Assembly: GCA_019279435.1 (NCBI GenBank)
Contig: JAAALK010000286.1
Span: forward strand, 24,571,931-24,635,930
Direction: 5' to 3'
Source: Zizania palustris
Taxonomy: Eukaryota; Streptophyta; Magnoliopsida; Poales; Poaceae
Length of the DNA stretch: 64,000 bases
The notes beneath the pieces were generated by a model. That model saw nothing but the letters and a program-made list of their open reading frames with translations. It did no database searches and was not told the DNA's origin. How positions within the stretch are numbered: the stretch's first letter is position 1; every line of letters starts with the position of its first letter. This document shows, piece by piece, positions 31,995-44,300 of this stretch. Made by a program: the position numbers and the translations under genes.

Positions 31995-34675
31995 TGTAAT
32001 GACCCAAAATTTCACAATTTCGAGTCTATTGGATTTCCTTAGGAAAATTAACTAAAAAAATGTTCATCAAGTGATAATGTCTTACGACAAACAAAATATA
32101 GCTCAGAGGCTATTTTATTACACTGAAAATAATCTAAAAAATGAAAGAATCCAAAACGATAAACATCTTGCTCTTAGAATCACGCCTCGATTGGGACAGA
32201 TTACTCCAGACCTTCTTCTTCGACAAACTTAACATCTAAAAATGGATATTCAACAATAATGAGTACAAAACGTCCTCAACAAGCCACCAAATGCAACACA
32301 AATGAAAAGATAATATCAAAGGATAGGCATATGACTTGTTTTGCATAAAAATACATTTTTAGTAGTTAAGAATTTATAGTGAATAGATTTAATGAACAGA
32401 AAGTAAATAATATGATAAACCATTCACTACCTCGAGTAGCACAACTATACTCACTCACACAATAGTCCTTACAAAACTAGTCATCATTCACATTCAAGTT
32501 AATTAAACTAGTCATCATTCACATTCAAGTTAATTAGACTAACAACGAATAACACTTGGCTCGCCCATAACCCGGGCACGACTTTTTGAAAAGGTTGTAC
32601 TCTGATCAGAGGTGTACAAATTTACCCACAATGCAAGAATTTAGCAGATCTTTACCAAATTCCCGCCAGCACCCTTTGTCATAGATTGTCTCAAAAAGGA
32701 CAACCACACTAGGTTTCGCCAATGTTCCAATGCTTGCATTACGTAGACCCCCGTTTGTTCCATTGTGTCTAGTCAATAAAAACAAACAAGGCATCCTTTC
32801 TTCTTGACTCTCCTGACCTGTCACTCAGTGCATCCTGCTGAACCGACCTATACGCCAGGTTAGGCCTTACCCACTAGACTTGTGGCTTGTACGTAAATGC
32901 TTTGCAACAGATCTTGCAGATTGTTCCTTATAGTGCCCCAGGTGCTACTGACCAACACACTTGCTTGCACTCAGAAACTCACCTTTACCATTAGCTTAGA
33001 CATTTTCCAAACACTGCTTTCATCTTTTAGAACCATGAGAAGAGACATATCTAGGGACATATAGAAGAATAAAGTAGCCATTCTAGTCTACGACTCATTT
33101 GTAGCAATACTAAGCAAGTCTGCCAATACTTGGGCACTAACTAATATTGTAGTATTCAGGGCAACAAGGGAAAATGGATCAAAAGCATTGCTTGGGTTTG
33201 CACACCAAGGTCAATGAAATCTAAATAAATATATAACTATAGGTTTTAATTGGACTAATGCAATTAATTTCTATGTGTTATAACAATAACTACTTTGAAA
33301 ACATGGGTTCAATATGTTCAAGGCATGGGGTGTGACTTGACTAGCTCAATAAAAGACGAAGACGGATCCTCGACAAAAGACTCTAGCTCCTCGATAACTT
33401 CAAACTCTAAAAGCACACAAAACGAGGAAAGCACAAATAAAAGGAGGAAAATAAATAGTACAATTCATGAAATTAAATTATTTCATGTTGTAGATAAAAT
33501 TATGAGGGTTAAAATGGAATTTGAATGGATGAATTTGGAGTTAGGATGTGAAAGATATGAATTTCTGAAGTTTGAATCAATTGTGGAATTATTTTTGAAC
33601 TGAAAAACATAAAAAGTCCACAACAGATTCAGTCCATAGTGAACTCGCGCACATGCACACCGGACCGAGCCACATCACATATTTAATCAGGGCCACATGA
33701 TCTGGATCATATGGCTAAGATCCAATCGAGCATGCGGACGCGTTGCTGGTGGCGACAGAGCGTGGCGGTGAGAAATTCCAGCGACGACGAGTGGCGACTT
33801 GTCAATCTAAGTGTAGGGATGAAACTAGAATCAAACAGGGATCACTCTAGTACTTTAGATGGTCACCGGTGATGATGGATGGCAGCCGGCGGTGAGTGAA
33901 TTACAAGGGATCCTTTGGGTCAATGACTTCGACGAAATTCGGCGACGGGGAGGCCGAAAGGGGCCAATGCCAAGGACGGGGAGGTGGTGGAGGTCCCGGT
34001 GGTGCTAGCGGTGGGGCTTTGCAGGGTCACCAGTGGAGATGCGAGGCTGCCGACTCTAAAACAGAGTGGCAAAGGGATTTCTAGAGGTCACCAATGATGA
34101 GACGACAATCGGTGAAGCTGAGGCTGGAACGAGTTCGGGGGATCGAGGCGGAGAGTTTTATTGGGGTGGCAGAGCCGAAAATCACGGATGGGGCCATTAG
34201 GGTTAGCGACGACGATGGGATTTTGGGGATTCTAGTGGGAATTCGAGTTGGGGATGATGGATTTGATAGGTGGGGTCCACGGGTCAGTGACAATAGTGAA
34301 CACGCGAGGCTGGCATGCGGGGTCAACACGGCAAAGAAGGCGGGGCGCGCACGGGTGTGGGACGACACCGATAGGCGAGGCTAGGAGAGAGATTGGAGGG
34401 ATGCGGCCCAACATGAATTTAAATTTATTTTTCAATTAAAATAATTGCTGAAATTCATTTGTAATTTCTATGCTAGTTGCAAAAGTCGTAAAAATTTGGA
34501 AAATTTCCTAAAATGTTCTTTTGACTTGGAGAATTTAACAAAAAAAATCCCAATTCAAAATGTGAATTACTTATTAATATTTTTAATTATTTTCATTCTT
34601 TTCACACCTTAAATAATTCTTTTCTCAATTTTTATTTTCTCAAAAATAATATTTGGTAAAATTCAAGGTGTTACA
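31995..34675 (-). repeat. 3' LTR of gypsy element 1
   Basis: On the minus strand it starts TGTAACACCTTGAATTTTAC and ends TTTGGGTCATTACA, with TGTAA/TTACA inverted ends; length 2681 bp. It lies directly downstream of the gypsy pol region, after a polypurine tract (GAAGGGGGTAGGA, about 34678-34692 on the minus strand). A 31-bp tandem duplication (ACTAGTCATCATTCACATTC) lies at 32477-32540. The G+C-rich part at 33750-34380 gives open frames on both strands, with no recognisable protein. The 5' LTR is not in the window. Confidence 0.75.
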
Positions 34676-34721
34676 ATCCTACCCCCTTCAAAGAATCTCA
34701 TCTCGAGATTTGGACGGAATC

Positions 34722-37700
34722 TCAAAATAGCTCTAGATACTGGGCTTTTAATTCCTCTTCTTTTTCCCAAGTAGCTTCTTCCTCCGAATGATTGCTCCAC
34801 TGAACCTTGCAAAAATGAATGACTCTACTCCTAGTGACTCTTTCCTTGGTATCGAGGATACGAACAGACTTCTCCACGTAGGTCAGATCTTCTTGAATCT
34901 CCATCTGTTGGTGGTCAGCTTGCTCATCAGGTACACGAAGACACTTCTTGAGTTGTGAGACATGGAACACGCTGTGCACTGTCGCCAAAGATTGTTGCAA
35001 TTCCAATTCATACGCAACTTCTCCTTGGCGGTGGATGATTCAAAATGGTCCAACAAATCGAGGAGCTAATTTTATTCTCATGTTAAATCTTTGTGTTCCA
35101 CGAAGAGGTGTGACACAAAGATAAACATAATCTCCTTCTTCAAACTCTAAAGCTCGACGACGATTATCGGCATAACTCTTTTGACGAGACTGAGCTACCT
35201 TCAACTTGTCTCAAACCACCTTAACTTTCTCTTCAACCTCTTGAAGTATATTTGTTCTAAAAAAATGACTTTCTCCTGTCTGATCCCAAAGCAGAGGGGT
35301 TCTACACTTGTGACCATACAAGGCTTCAAATGGTGACATTTGCAAACTGGCCTCATAATTGTTGTTGTAAGAAAACTCGGCATAAGGCAAAAAAAATTCC
35401 TAAGTATTTCCAAAAAATTCCTAAGCATGTCTTCAAGAATTTGGTTTACTCTTTCTGTCTGACCATCAGTCTGAGGATGATAGGCAGTACTGAAATTTAA
35501 TCGGGTACCAAGTTCTTCTTGCAAATTCTTCCAAAATTTTGAGGTAAACTGACTTCCTCTATCATAAACATTCTTCTTTGGAACTCCATGCGAACATACT
35601 ATTCTGGTCATATACAATTCTGCTAGCTTAGGTCAACTATAAGTTGTCTTGATAGCTATGAAGTGAGCTACTTTTGTTAGACGATCGATTACTACCCATA
35701 TTGAGTCATAACCGACTTGAGTCCTGGGTAAACCTGTCATGAAATCCATTCTGACTTCTTCCCACTTCCACTCAGGAATCTTGAGGGGCTGCAACAATCC
35801 TGCTGGCCTTTGGTGTTTTGCTTTAACTCGCTAGAAAATATCACACAAAGACACATACTCAACAATTTCTATTTTCATGCTTACTCACCAATATTTCTCT
35901 TTTAAGTCCAGATACATTTTAGTGCTTCCAGGGTGGATTGAATACAATGTCTCGTGAGCTTGCTTGAGAATGTGAGTCTTTATTTCTAGTTTATCTGTTA
36001 CACACAAACGGTCTCCGAACTAAATGGTTCCTATTTCATCTTCTGAAAATCTTGGAGCTTTTCCTCTTCACATATTCTTCTTGATTTCCACTATATCCGT
36101 ATCTTCTTTCTGCGCTTCACGAATCTGATCTATCAACATTGGCTTTGCCTCTAGTGTGGCGAGATATGCTTAAGATGTAAATCCTAGATTCAATCTATCC
36201 ATTTATTGGCATAACTTAGGCGCTTCTTGCTGCAACACATTGGCATTGAAATATCCTTTACGACTTAAGGCGTCGACTACTACATTTGCTTTACTAGGAT
36301 GGTAATGGATTCCCATATCATAGTCTTTGATCAATTCCAACCATCTTCTTTGTCCGAGGTTCAGGTATGGCTGAGTGAATATATACTTTAAACTCTTATG
36401 GTCCGTGAAAACTTCACACCTATCACCGACTAGGTAATGCCTCCAAATCTTCAAAGCATGAACTACTATTGCTAATTCTAGATCATGAGTAGGATAATTT
36501 AACACACGGGGGTCACAGTTGACGAGGTGCATAGGATACCACTTTTCCATCTTGCATTAAAACACATCCTAGTCCTTGGCGAGATGCATCACAATAAACA
36601 TGAAAATCCTTGTGGATATCTAGCAAAGTTAACACTAGTGCTGACACTAGCTTTTTCTTCAAAATCTAAAAACATTCTTCACACTCTGTTGTCCACTTGA
36701 ATTTTTCTTCCTTCTGAAGTAACTTTGTCAAAGGTCGGGTGATCTTGGATAAATTCTCAATGAATAAATGGTAGTAACCAACCAATCCAAGAAAACTATG
36801 AATCTCTATTACCGATATAGGTTGAACACAATTTGTTACTGCTTCAACGGTGGATGGATCTACTTCTTTTTACCCAAAAATTTCACTTGAGATGACCAAA
36901 ATTCACACTTCTCATACTTTGCATATAGTTGATGTTCTCTCAACTTTCCCAAAGTCAAATGCAAATGTGCTTCATGCTCTTCTCTTGTATTTGAATAGAT
37001 TAGGATATTGTCAATAATTACCACAATGAACTTGTCCAAAAATTCCATAAAAACCTTATTCATCATGTTCATGAAAAATGCTGGAGCATTGGTGAGACCA
37101 AACAACATGACGGTATACTCATATAGACCATATCTAGATGTGAAAGCAGTCATAGGTATATCCTCTTCTCTTATACCGAGTTGGTGATAACCTGACCGGA
37201 GATCGATCTTAGAGAATATGGATGCTGCCTTAAGCTAGTGTTGGTGCATTTTTTGGTCACACTTTGACACACGCGTGGCCTGGGAGATCTGCTTCACTCC
37301 AGTGTAGGTCCTATGTTCTTAGAGAAAGTGTTCAAGGTGTGCCAATCGGTTTGACCATGCAACTGATAAGGGAACAAAAGATATGATATTAGTAGAATGG
37401 CCTATCGGCTATTGAGCCAATGACCATGATGAGGGTTGGATATTCGTGGAATATCATGTCGATCGGCTATAAGGCCGATGATCTGAGATGAAGCGATAGA
37501 GCGAGTGTACCATCGACGGATAAGATGAATAGTAAACCATGTAGGGCGATGGATGCTTTTTTGATAACTCATGAGATACATCGTGGAATCGAAGATAACC
37601 CATCGGCTTGTACTCTGACGAAAATAAATAAAATGTACCAGATAACAAGTCTATATCACAAAAATCATCACAATAACTAAATCGGACCTAACCGAGATAG

Positions 37701-38870
37701 TAGCTAGTCACAATGATTTTAATAATATATCAAATAATCGGACATGCTTTATTTAGCTGAATGGTATACAACATAAAAGAGATACAATATCAAGAGATGT
37801 CGGACTTAACCGATGAAGCGTCAAACTATCACACCTAGATCACATCAATCTAATAGATCAAACTGAATTGATGCAGCCTTAGGCCTAGCTAATACACCGA
37901 GAACAACCGGCGGCCGTATTGTTTAAAGGTTCACCTCAAGAGATCAAACTGAATTGATGCAGGCGTGAGGATACTAATCTAATCGGTACGGACATCGGGG
38001 GTGGCTGAACTGACCTCTTCACTAGAGATTGAAATGATGCAGCCCAGCTCTGAGTGCTGAACCTTGCCGGAATAAACGTTGGAGACCAAGTGTGGCAATG
38101 CGCGTTGACATAGATGTGTCTTTCTAAGCTAACTAGGGATACGTATTTATAGTCCAGATACTTGTCGTCCAAGTATTCTATCTTAACCGATTCCAGATAA
38201 TCTTTATCTTCTCTTTTCCGCACCTTATCTCCATCGGCTTCTTCTGTGTCCAATCGTCTTGTATCAACATGGTCGGGTTTCCTTACCTTTCGTTGACTGG
38301 ACCTCTCTGACTTCTGTTGACCGTGCGACATTCTTAGTGGGCCTAGGCTTAACCAAATTTTGGCGTCAATAGTTGGTCAAACAAATCATCAATCCTTGGC
38401 AAAGTATACTTATTCTTGATAGTGACCTCATTTAAGGCTCGATAGTCAACACACATCATCTTGCTCTTATCCTTCTTTTCCACGGAAATAACGGGTGCTC
38501 CCTAGGGTGATGTACTGGGTCGAATATAACCTTTTTTCTCAAGATCCTCTATCTGATGGTTTGCTTTTGCTAACTCATTAGCGGTCATTCTGTAAGGATG
38601 TATATAGATGGGATATGTTCCAGGCACTAAATCAATTATGAACTCAATGTCTCTCTTTGGCGGCATGCGTGGTAGGTCTTCCGGAAAAACATCTGGATAA
38701 TCTCAAATGATATGAACATCTTCCAATGTAATCTAGTTAACCATAGGATTCTCGATTCCTCTGGCGGCCATCTTGAAATTGACTGATGGTCCATCTTCAC
38801 TCATCAAAGTGACCATCTTGTTGGCACAATCTATCTATTGGGAGGAAATAATCCCGACAGTAGTAATGGC
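34722..38870 (-). pseudogene. Ty3/gypsy polyprotein, element 1, degraded
   Basis: A plant retrotransposon polyprotein read leftwards in the order protease remnant (near 38700-38870), reverse transcriptase, RNase H, integrase, C-terminal chromodomain-like tail. Recognisable pieces are FGLTNAPAFFMNMMNKVF and VVIIDNILIYS (RT), LEIAVVHALKIWRHYLVG-like RNase H, AYHPQTDGQTERVNQILEDM (integrase) and HFCKVQWSNHSEEEATWEKE at the C-terminus. Stops and frameshifts break it into many pieces, and the RT is further split by a solo LTR at 37245-38371. Long LTRs and the tail suggest a Tekay/Del-type chromovirus lineage (inference). It cannot be expressed as a polyprotein. Confidence 0.85.
37245..38371 (-). 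mobile_element. solo LTR inserted in gypsy element 1, GTTGG target duplication
   Basis: GTTGG at 37240-37244 and 38372-38376 brackets 1127 bp that starts TGCATTTTTTGG and ends GGCGTCAATA on the plus strand. Read on the minus strand it begins TATTGACGCCAAAATTTGG (a worn TG start) and ends TGCA. A TATAAATA box (38145-38152, minus strand) supports minus orientation. Its removal, with one GTTGG, restores the reverse transcriptase alignment with gypsy element 2. It carries repeats of ATCGGCTATxxxGCCGATG. Confidence 0.8.
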
Positions 38871-39282
38871 AAGACTGCATGCTTCGATGCGGCCACAAAG
38901 CTTACTGCCATGGGGTCCTAATTGTAAGACGTGAAGCCGAAGGGCAGTTGACCCGGTTGTACCGGGAGCATCCTGAGATAAAATATGGGCTACATAGGGG
39001 CTCGGGGCCCCCGCACGTACGCCAGAGAAAGTGGCATGGGGGGTCCTGCCGAAGACCAGGCGAAGACCTCACCAGAAGCCGGAGGTCTCTAGCGGACGGT
39101 CCCCAAGAAAGCCATGATGGAGCCCTAGTGCGGAACCCCCAAAATCCCTGTGGCCCTTGGACGACAACCACTAAAAGTGAGGACGTGACGGCCACGATGT
39201 CAAATAGTTCTTGTAGAATGTGACGTGAGGACCTGTAGCGGTCACGTCGTGACTAAGTCTACGATGGGACCCTACACGCGCA
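38871..39282. other. unassigned G+C-rich segment between gypsy 1 and copia A
   Basis: About 410 bp that matches neither the gypsy protease/gag region nor the start of the copia LTR as seen in copia B. Frames are open on both strands (38879-39223 plus, 38902-39195 minus) but show no known motif. It may be part of another element into which copia A jumped. Confidence 0.4.
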
Positions 39283-39849
39283 TGAGGAGCCATGCTGAAT
39301 AGCGTGGTCCTCATGGCTCCAATGTGATGAGTCATTGTCAACGATAGTCAAAGAGGACTGAGAAGAGTGAAGATTTGCTGTTTCATGGGCCGCGTGTGAC
39401 TTAGGTACACGGGCAGCAAGCGACTATCGGGCAGAGGAGGCTGCGAAGTCGGGCTGGCCCAATCCGGGTACATGGGCTAGGAGCAGCAGAAGACCCACTG
39501 GGCTGTTGACCAGGATTGACTCAGGTACACGGGCGGTGAGTGATTGCCGGGCTGAGAGAGCTGCGGAATCGGGGACAGCCCAATCCGGGTACCTGGTGCA
39601 AAGTCGGTGGAGGCTTTGTCAGTTTCGGCGCAAAACTGACAACCATTGATTCTGTATCGGACTGTCCAGAAGTGAAGCTGTAGTCGCTACGAAAGCTTAG
39701 CTTCCGGATAAGTCATCTGTATCACTAGGCCCACAGTCAGTCAGTCGTGTCTGTAAAAATTCCTAAGGGCAGTTGAGTCTTTTCCTTTATTTTAGCGTTT
39801 GTAAAAAACCCTAAGGGGCTGGTGGAATATTCCTAAGTGTTGGGCAGCC

Positions 39850-39857
39850 TATAAATA
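39850..39857 (+). promoter_or_regulatory. TATA box of copia A LTR
   Basis: CCTATAAATAGGGCCCCAA, identical in context to 53483-53490 in copia B. Transcription should start about 30 nt downstream. Confidence 0.65.
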
Positions 39858-40261
39858 GGGCCCCAATCCCTAGGGTTATACTACCCTTTTGCTGAAATCA
39901 CTTTTCAATCAATTCCTTGGGTCATTCCTCTTGTTCCCTGCGCTTCTCTCTCTTGTGTGTGCGCCGCCAGGCTTCTTCTCATACGATTTTCAATTCCCGC
40001 GTCTCTGCTGTTCATCATGTTGCTGTGAAAATTTTATTCTCAGCTATTTACATTCGGTGCGCAGTGTTTGTTGTGTGGATTTAATGCTTCGGTCTACAGG
40101 TAGCAGTTTCTTATTCCTGAACGCTCTCTGTTGCTTCTATTCTTCACGTGAGGAGTACTAGTTCATACTGGTTGCAAGTAGTACTACTACACTGTTGCTT
40201 TTTGATCGAGTGGACAGGGCTAAGTGCCTTTTCTGACTGTTCTCTGGCGAAGCCCCTTCTC

Positions 40262-40965
40262 TGTTCGAAGCCCCTCAGCTCCGTGAGGCAGGCTTCGATC
40301 TAACATCTTCGAGGGTTTCGCTTGAACTTCGACTTCACTTTTGTGTACTGTGTTTCTAGCTTCGAAGTACGTTTTTGTGCGGTCAGCTTGACATACTTCG
40401 ACCGTCTGTGCGAATGTATACTCCGACAGGCTTCGAAGTTTACTTTGAAGTTAGTCTCTCTGATATACTTCGCTCGATGTGTAGTCTCTGAGATCTTTCT
40501 GTTGTCATCATTTTCAAGGGTCACAGCTTATGAGTTCGAAGCTTGTCATTCGAAGTGTGGTTGAGATCTTCGATTTCTTGTGTGTCAACACCTGCAGACC
40601 TCGACTCGAAGCTGGCCTGTTGTTCGAAGGTCATACCTCGATATTGCTAGCTTCGAAGGTAACAGTGTGGACTTCGATTTGGTCTTTCTGCCATGTGTCG
40701 GGCTTCGGCTCTCTTTCGGAGGTTGCTTTTCTGTGAGCTTCTTCGAACCTCTGTTCGAAGTATAGGCTTCGAAGTGCACTGTTCGAAGCAAGCTCCAAAA
40801 CTGTCATTCTTTGCTTCGAAGCATACTTTGCACTCAGTCGCACTCGAACTAGGATAGACAACAAACCTTTGACACTGACCTCCGAAGCAGGCTTCGACAC
40901 TGACCTCCGAAGCAGGCTTCAACACAGTGAAGCAGGCTTCGACACAGTGGAGCAGGCTTCGCCAA
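40262..40965. repeat. TTCGAA palindrome cluster in copia A LTR
   Basis: About a dozen copies of the palindrome TTCGAA, often extended to CTTCGAAG, and many half-sites, lie downstream of the TATA box. Toward the end they merge with tandem variants of CCGAAGCAGGCTTCGACACTG (40870-40960). Palindrome-rich noncoding DNA is known in Sirevirus copia elements. Confidence 0.8.
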
Positions 40966-41249
40966 GTTCCGAACAGGAGACAAATTTGAACAATAACTTC
41001 TCATCTCACTTCATATATACTTAGATCATCCATTGAGAAGTTTGACCTGCCATGTCTAGATACCTTGGTGATTCTCTGTTTAACATCAGTTGCTGCTAGG
41101 CTAGATACCTTTAGACTTAGGCAATTTGTTCATACTCTGCTGCTTAGTCTTTTGAGGTGCGTTGGGTGTTGGGAACATGCCATATATTCGAAAGAATTTT
41201 TAAGGCGCCCATTCACCCCCCCTCTGGTCGCTACTTTCGGTCCTACAAG

Positions 41250-41261
41250 TGGTATCAGAGC
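41250..41261 (+). other. primer-binding site of copia A
   Basis: TGGTATCAGAGC, complementary to the 3' end of plant initiator Met tRNA, two bases after the LTR. Confidence 0.88.
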
Positions 41262-41312
41262 CTGGTTAGGGTTTTTCCATACCTTAACCGGTTCTAAACC
41301 CCAGTAGTGATC

Positions 41313-44300
41313 ATGACTTCCCCTAGCAAGGTCCCATCCTTGGAAGCCTATGGCTATAACTATTGGAAGACTCGCATGCGAGCCTATCTTATGAGCCAAG
41401 ACTCGGACATCTAGGACATCTGTGTTCACGATACGTTTTTCATATTGCCAGTTGCTGAGCATGGTACTCCTGGTATCATTGCCCAGCATCTGAGCAATAG
41501 TAAAGCTGTGAACATTCTCTTTTCTGGTTTAGGTCTCACTGAGTTTGAGCATGTGAGCCATCTCTCAACTACGAGAGAGATCTGGGCTACCCTCAAGGCA
41601 CACCATGAGGGAACAGCCTAGGTCAAGGCTTGGCTCTATCAGACTTACCGGCGTGAATATGAGAACTTCACACAAAAGCCGGGTGAATCTGTTGAAGCTT
41701 TGTTTGGTCGTTTTCAATCGATCATTAACAAGCTTCGGGACAACAAGGCTGATGGTGCTCAGTTAGTCTCAGATCACGAGCAGGCGCTCAAGGTTCTCCA
41801 TACCTTGGACCCAAAGATCTGGGAGATCAAGGTATCCTCTCTCGTTGAGAGCACTTCTTATGATACCTTGACCATTTCTGAGTTGTTTAGCAAGCTAAAG
41901 GCCACTGAGGTTGATATCCAGCTGAGATCAAATCTCACTGGTTCTGGATCAAAGTCCTTGGCCCTTGCTACACCTTCTGTTGATCCCACTTCTGTGAGTT
42001 GTGTTGGGTTTTCTTTGATGTCTATCACTGAGGACCAGCTTGAGTCTTTGGGAGATGATGATTTGTGTCTTTTTAACAACCGGGTGCGTCGTGTTTATGA
42101 CAAGAGAATGTTCAAAAGACACGGCACAAAATCCGGGTGCTTTGAGTGTGGTGATCCAGGACACTTCATCGTCGACTGCCCCAAGCGCAATGGACACAAG
42201 AAGGGCACCGGTGGTGGCTTCCACGACTCCGGCAAGCACGACAGCTCTTCCTTCAACAAGGGCAAGCCGAAGACCAGATTCTTCAAGAAGGCCCTAAAGG
42301 ACTACCGGCGAGAGAACAAGAAGCGCGACAAGACCTTCTTCGCCGAGATGGAGAAGAGCTACTCCAAGCAGTCCACATCTTCTTCCTCTTCATCGAGCTC
42401 AAGCGATGAAGAGATCGTCATCACGAAGGGGAAGGACAAGGACGATCCGGCGGGCCTCTGCTTCATGGCCTTCGGGGACAGACCGAAGAGCTACTCACAC
42501 CAGCGCCGAAGATCCTGCAAGAGCTTCTGATCAATGGCTCTTGGGGATAAGGAAGAAAAGAGCTCCTCCGATGACTCCGACGATGACGACAACGAAAAGG
42601 TATCATCCTATGAATGTGAAATTGTTGATTTACTTGAGAGCAATCGTCAGGAGTTAAAATATCGGGAAAAACTGCTTAGGGGGGCCAAGAAGAGGATAGA
42701 TGAGTTAGAGAGTGAGCTTGCCACAGCCAACGACAGAATTGAGAGTCTATCTTCTTCCCCTTGCTTGGGTGATAGCAGTGAGTGCCCAAAGTGTGAGGTG
42801 CTTCTGTGTGACCTGTCGACTTTGAAGTCTAGGTACACAGAAAGGGTTGATGAGAGGGACGCTTTGGCCACTGAGCTTGAAAGCGCTCAGCTGGAGCTGA
42901 AAGGTGCTCAAGCCACTGTCGTCGCACCCTATGCTGATTGACTATCTCATCTAGTTGTTTTAGCTGAGCTGAAAGCAAAGGGCGAAGAGCATTGGGGGAT
43001 TTGGAGAGAGTGAGAGCTGAGCCTACACAGACTAGTCTAGAGCTTGAGACATTGTCAGTTCCACCCACTGTCTGTGAGAACTGCCTGTCTCTTAGACTTG
43101 AGTTGATCAAGCTGAAAGCCGAGAAGTCTGTCCAAGTAGAGAGTGAGTGTGAGACCTGCTTGTCTCAGGTGGAGGTTCTAGCTTCCTTGAGAGAGGAGCT
43201 AGCTGATTCTCAGAATGAGAACTTTTACCTCCGTTCTATCCTGAGTTGGATCAGTGCCAGAGAGCCACAGCTCGGCATGATGATCCAGCAGTTCAAGAGG
43301 CGGGATGGGTTTGAAGTAGGTTACACCTACACCAAGGCTGACTTTGAGAATGCCATTAGCCGGGCAGTGGAGTGGAGTAAAATGACTCCTGAGCAGAGAT
43401 ACCCTAAGACTCACTCCACTGAGTCCTCCCAGGCTTGTCAGCCCAAGGATGGAGTGATTCATGAACCACCCAAAGCTCCACCCAAGAAGCCTATCTGGGT
43501 TCCAAAGCCCAAACACCTCCACTCTTCTCTAGACTCTCTTCCTGGACCCTCTCAACCCAAGAAGACTACACCTAACACCACCAAGCCCAAGAATCCCAAG
43601 CCTCAACCACATCCCAAGAAGCCCACCTATCATTGTGAGTACTGTCAGAGAGACGGGCATCTTGCGGAGTTTTTCGTCAGGAGGAAGCGGGTTGAGAGAG
43701 CAGAGAGAGCTCGTGGTGGTCATGAGCAGTTCTACCAGTAGGGTGGTAGGCTGCGTGTTCCTCGATGTGGGTAGAGGCTGGAGGCCAGGCCGCGTCGTGT
43801 AGGTGGTGGTAGAGGAGATGGCTTTCTTGCTCGTACTCCAGTTGGTGGTGGTCATTTCGGCAGAGCTCCAGGCCATTTTGGCTACGGTCCTGGACCTCGT
43901 GGCCGAGGCTTTAGGCAGAACCGAGGACCGCGCTTTGAGCCGCATTTTGGTCCGGTCTCTCATAATGATTTCTGCTTTCCGTCTTTTGAGCAGATGGCTC
44001 GACACTGGTTTAACTCTTTTGCTAAACCTGGTGCCGGACCATTTGCTCCCACTTACAACCACTGATTGTGCAGGATCGGGGACTGGAAGACGTTTGGATC
44101 ATGGACTTAGGATGCTCTCGCCACATGACGGACATCGCAGATGGTTCTCCAGTCTCACTCCCCCGAGCTCCAAAGAGTACATCACATTCGGGAACAGTGG
44201 TCAAGGGAAAGTAAGTGGCATTGGCTCAATTCGCATTTCAGATCATTCTCTTTGAAGAATGTTGCCTTGGTTAAAAATTTGAACTTCAATTTGATTTCTG

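Larger units (their letters stand above)
39283..41247 (+). repeat. 5' LTR of copia element A
   Basis: Begins TGAGGAGCCATGCTGAATAG and ends TTTCGGTCCTACA, the same borders as the LTR of copia B (52896-55051), where the start is fixed by the junction with gypsy sequence. TATAAATA at 39850-39857 marks the promoter, so the transcribed part of the LTR is about 1.4 kb. That part holds about a dozen TTCGAA palindromes (see the separate entry). Length 1965 bp against 2156 bp in B. Confidence 0.8.

Noticed and set aside
33896..34439. Gly-rich frames in the gypsy 1 LTR
   Set aside because: Same reason: a G+C-rich LTR region with mirror frames on both strands.
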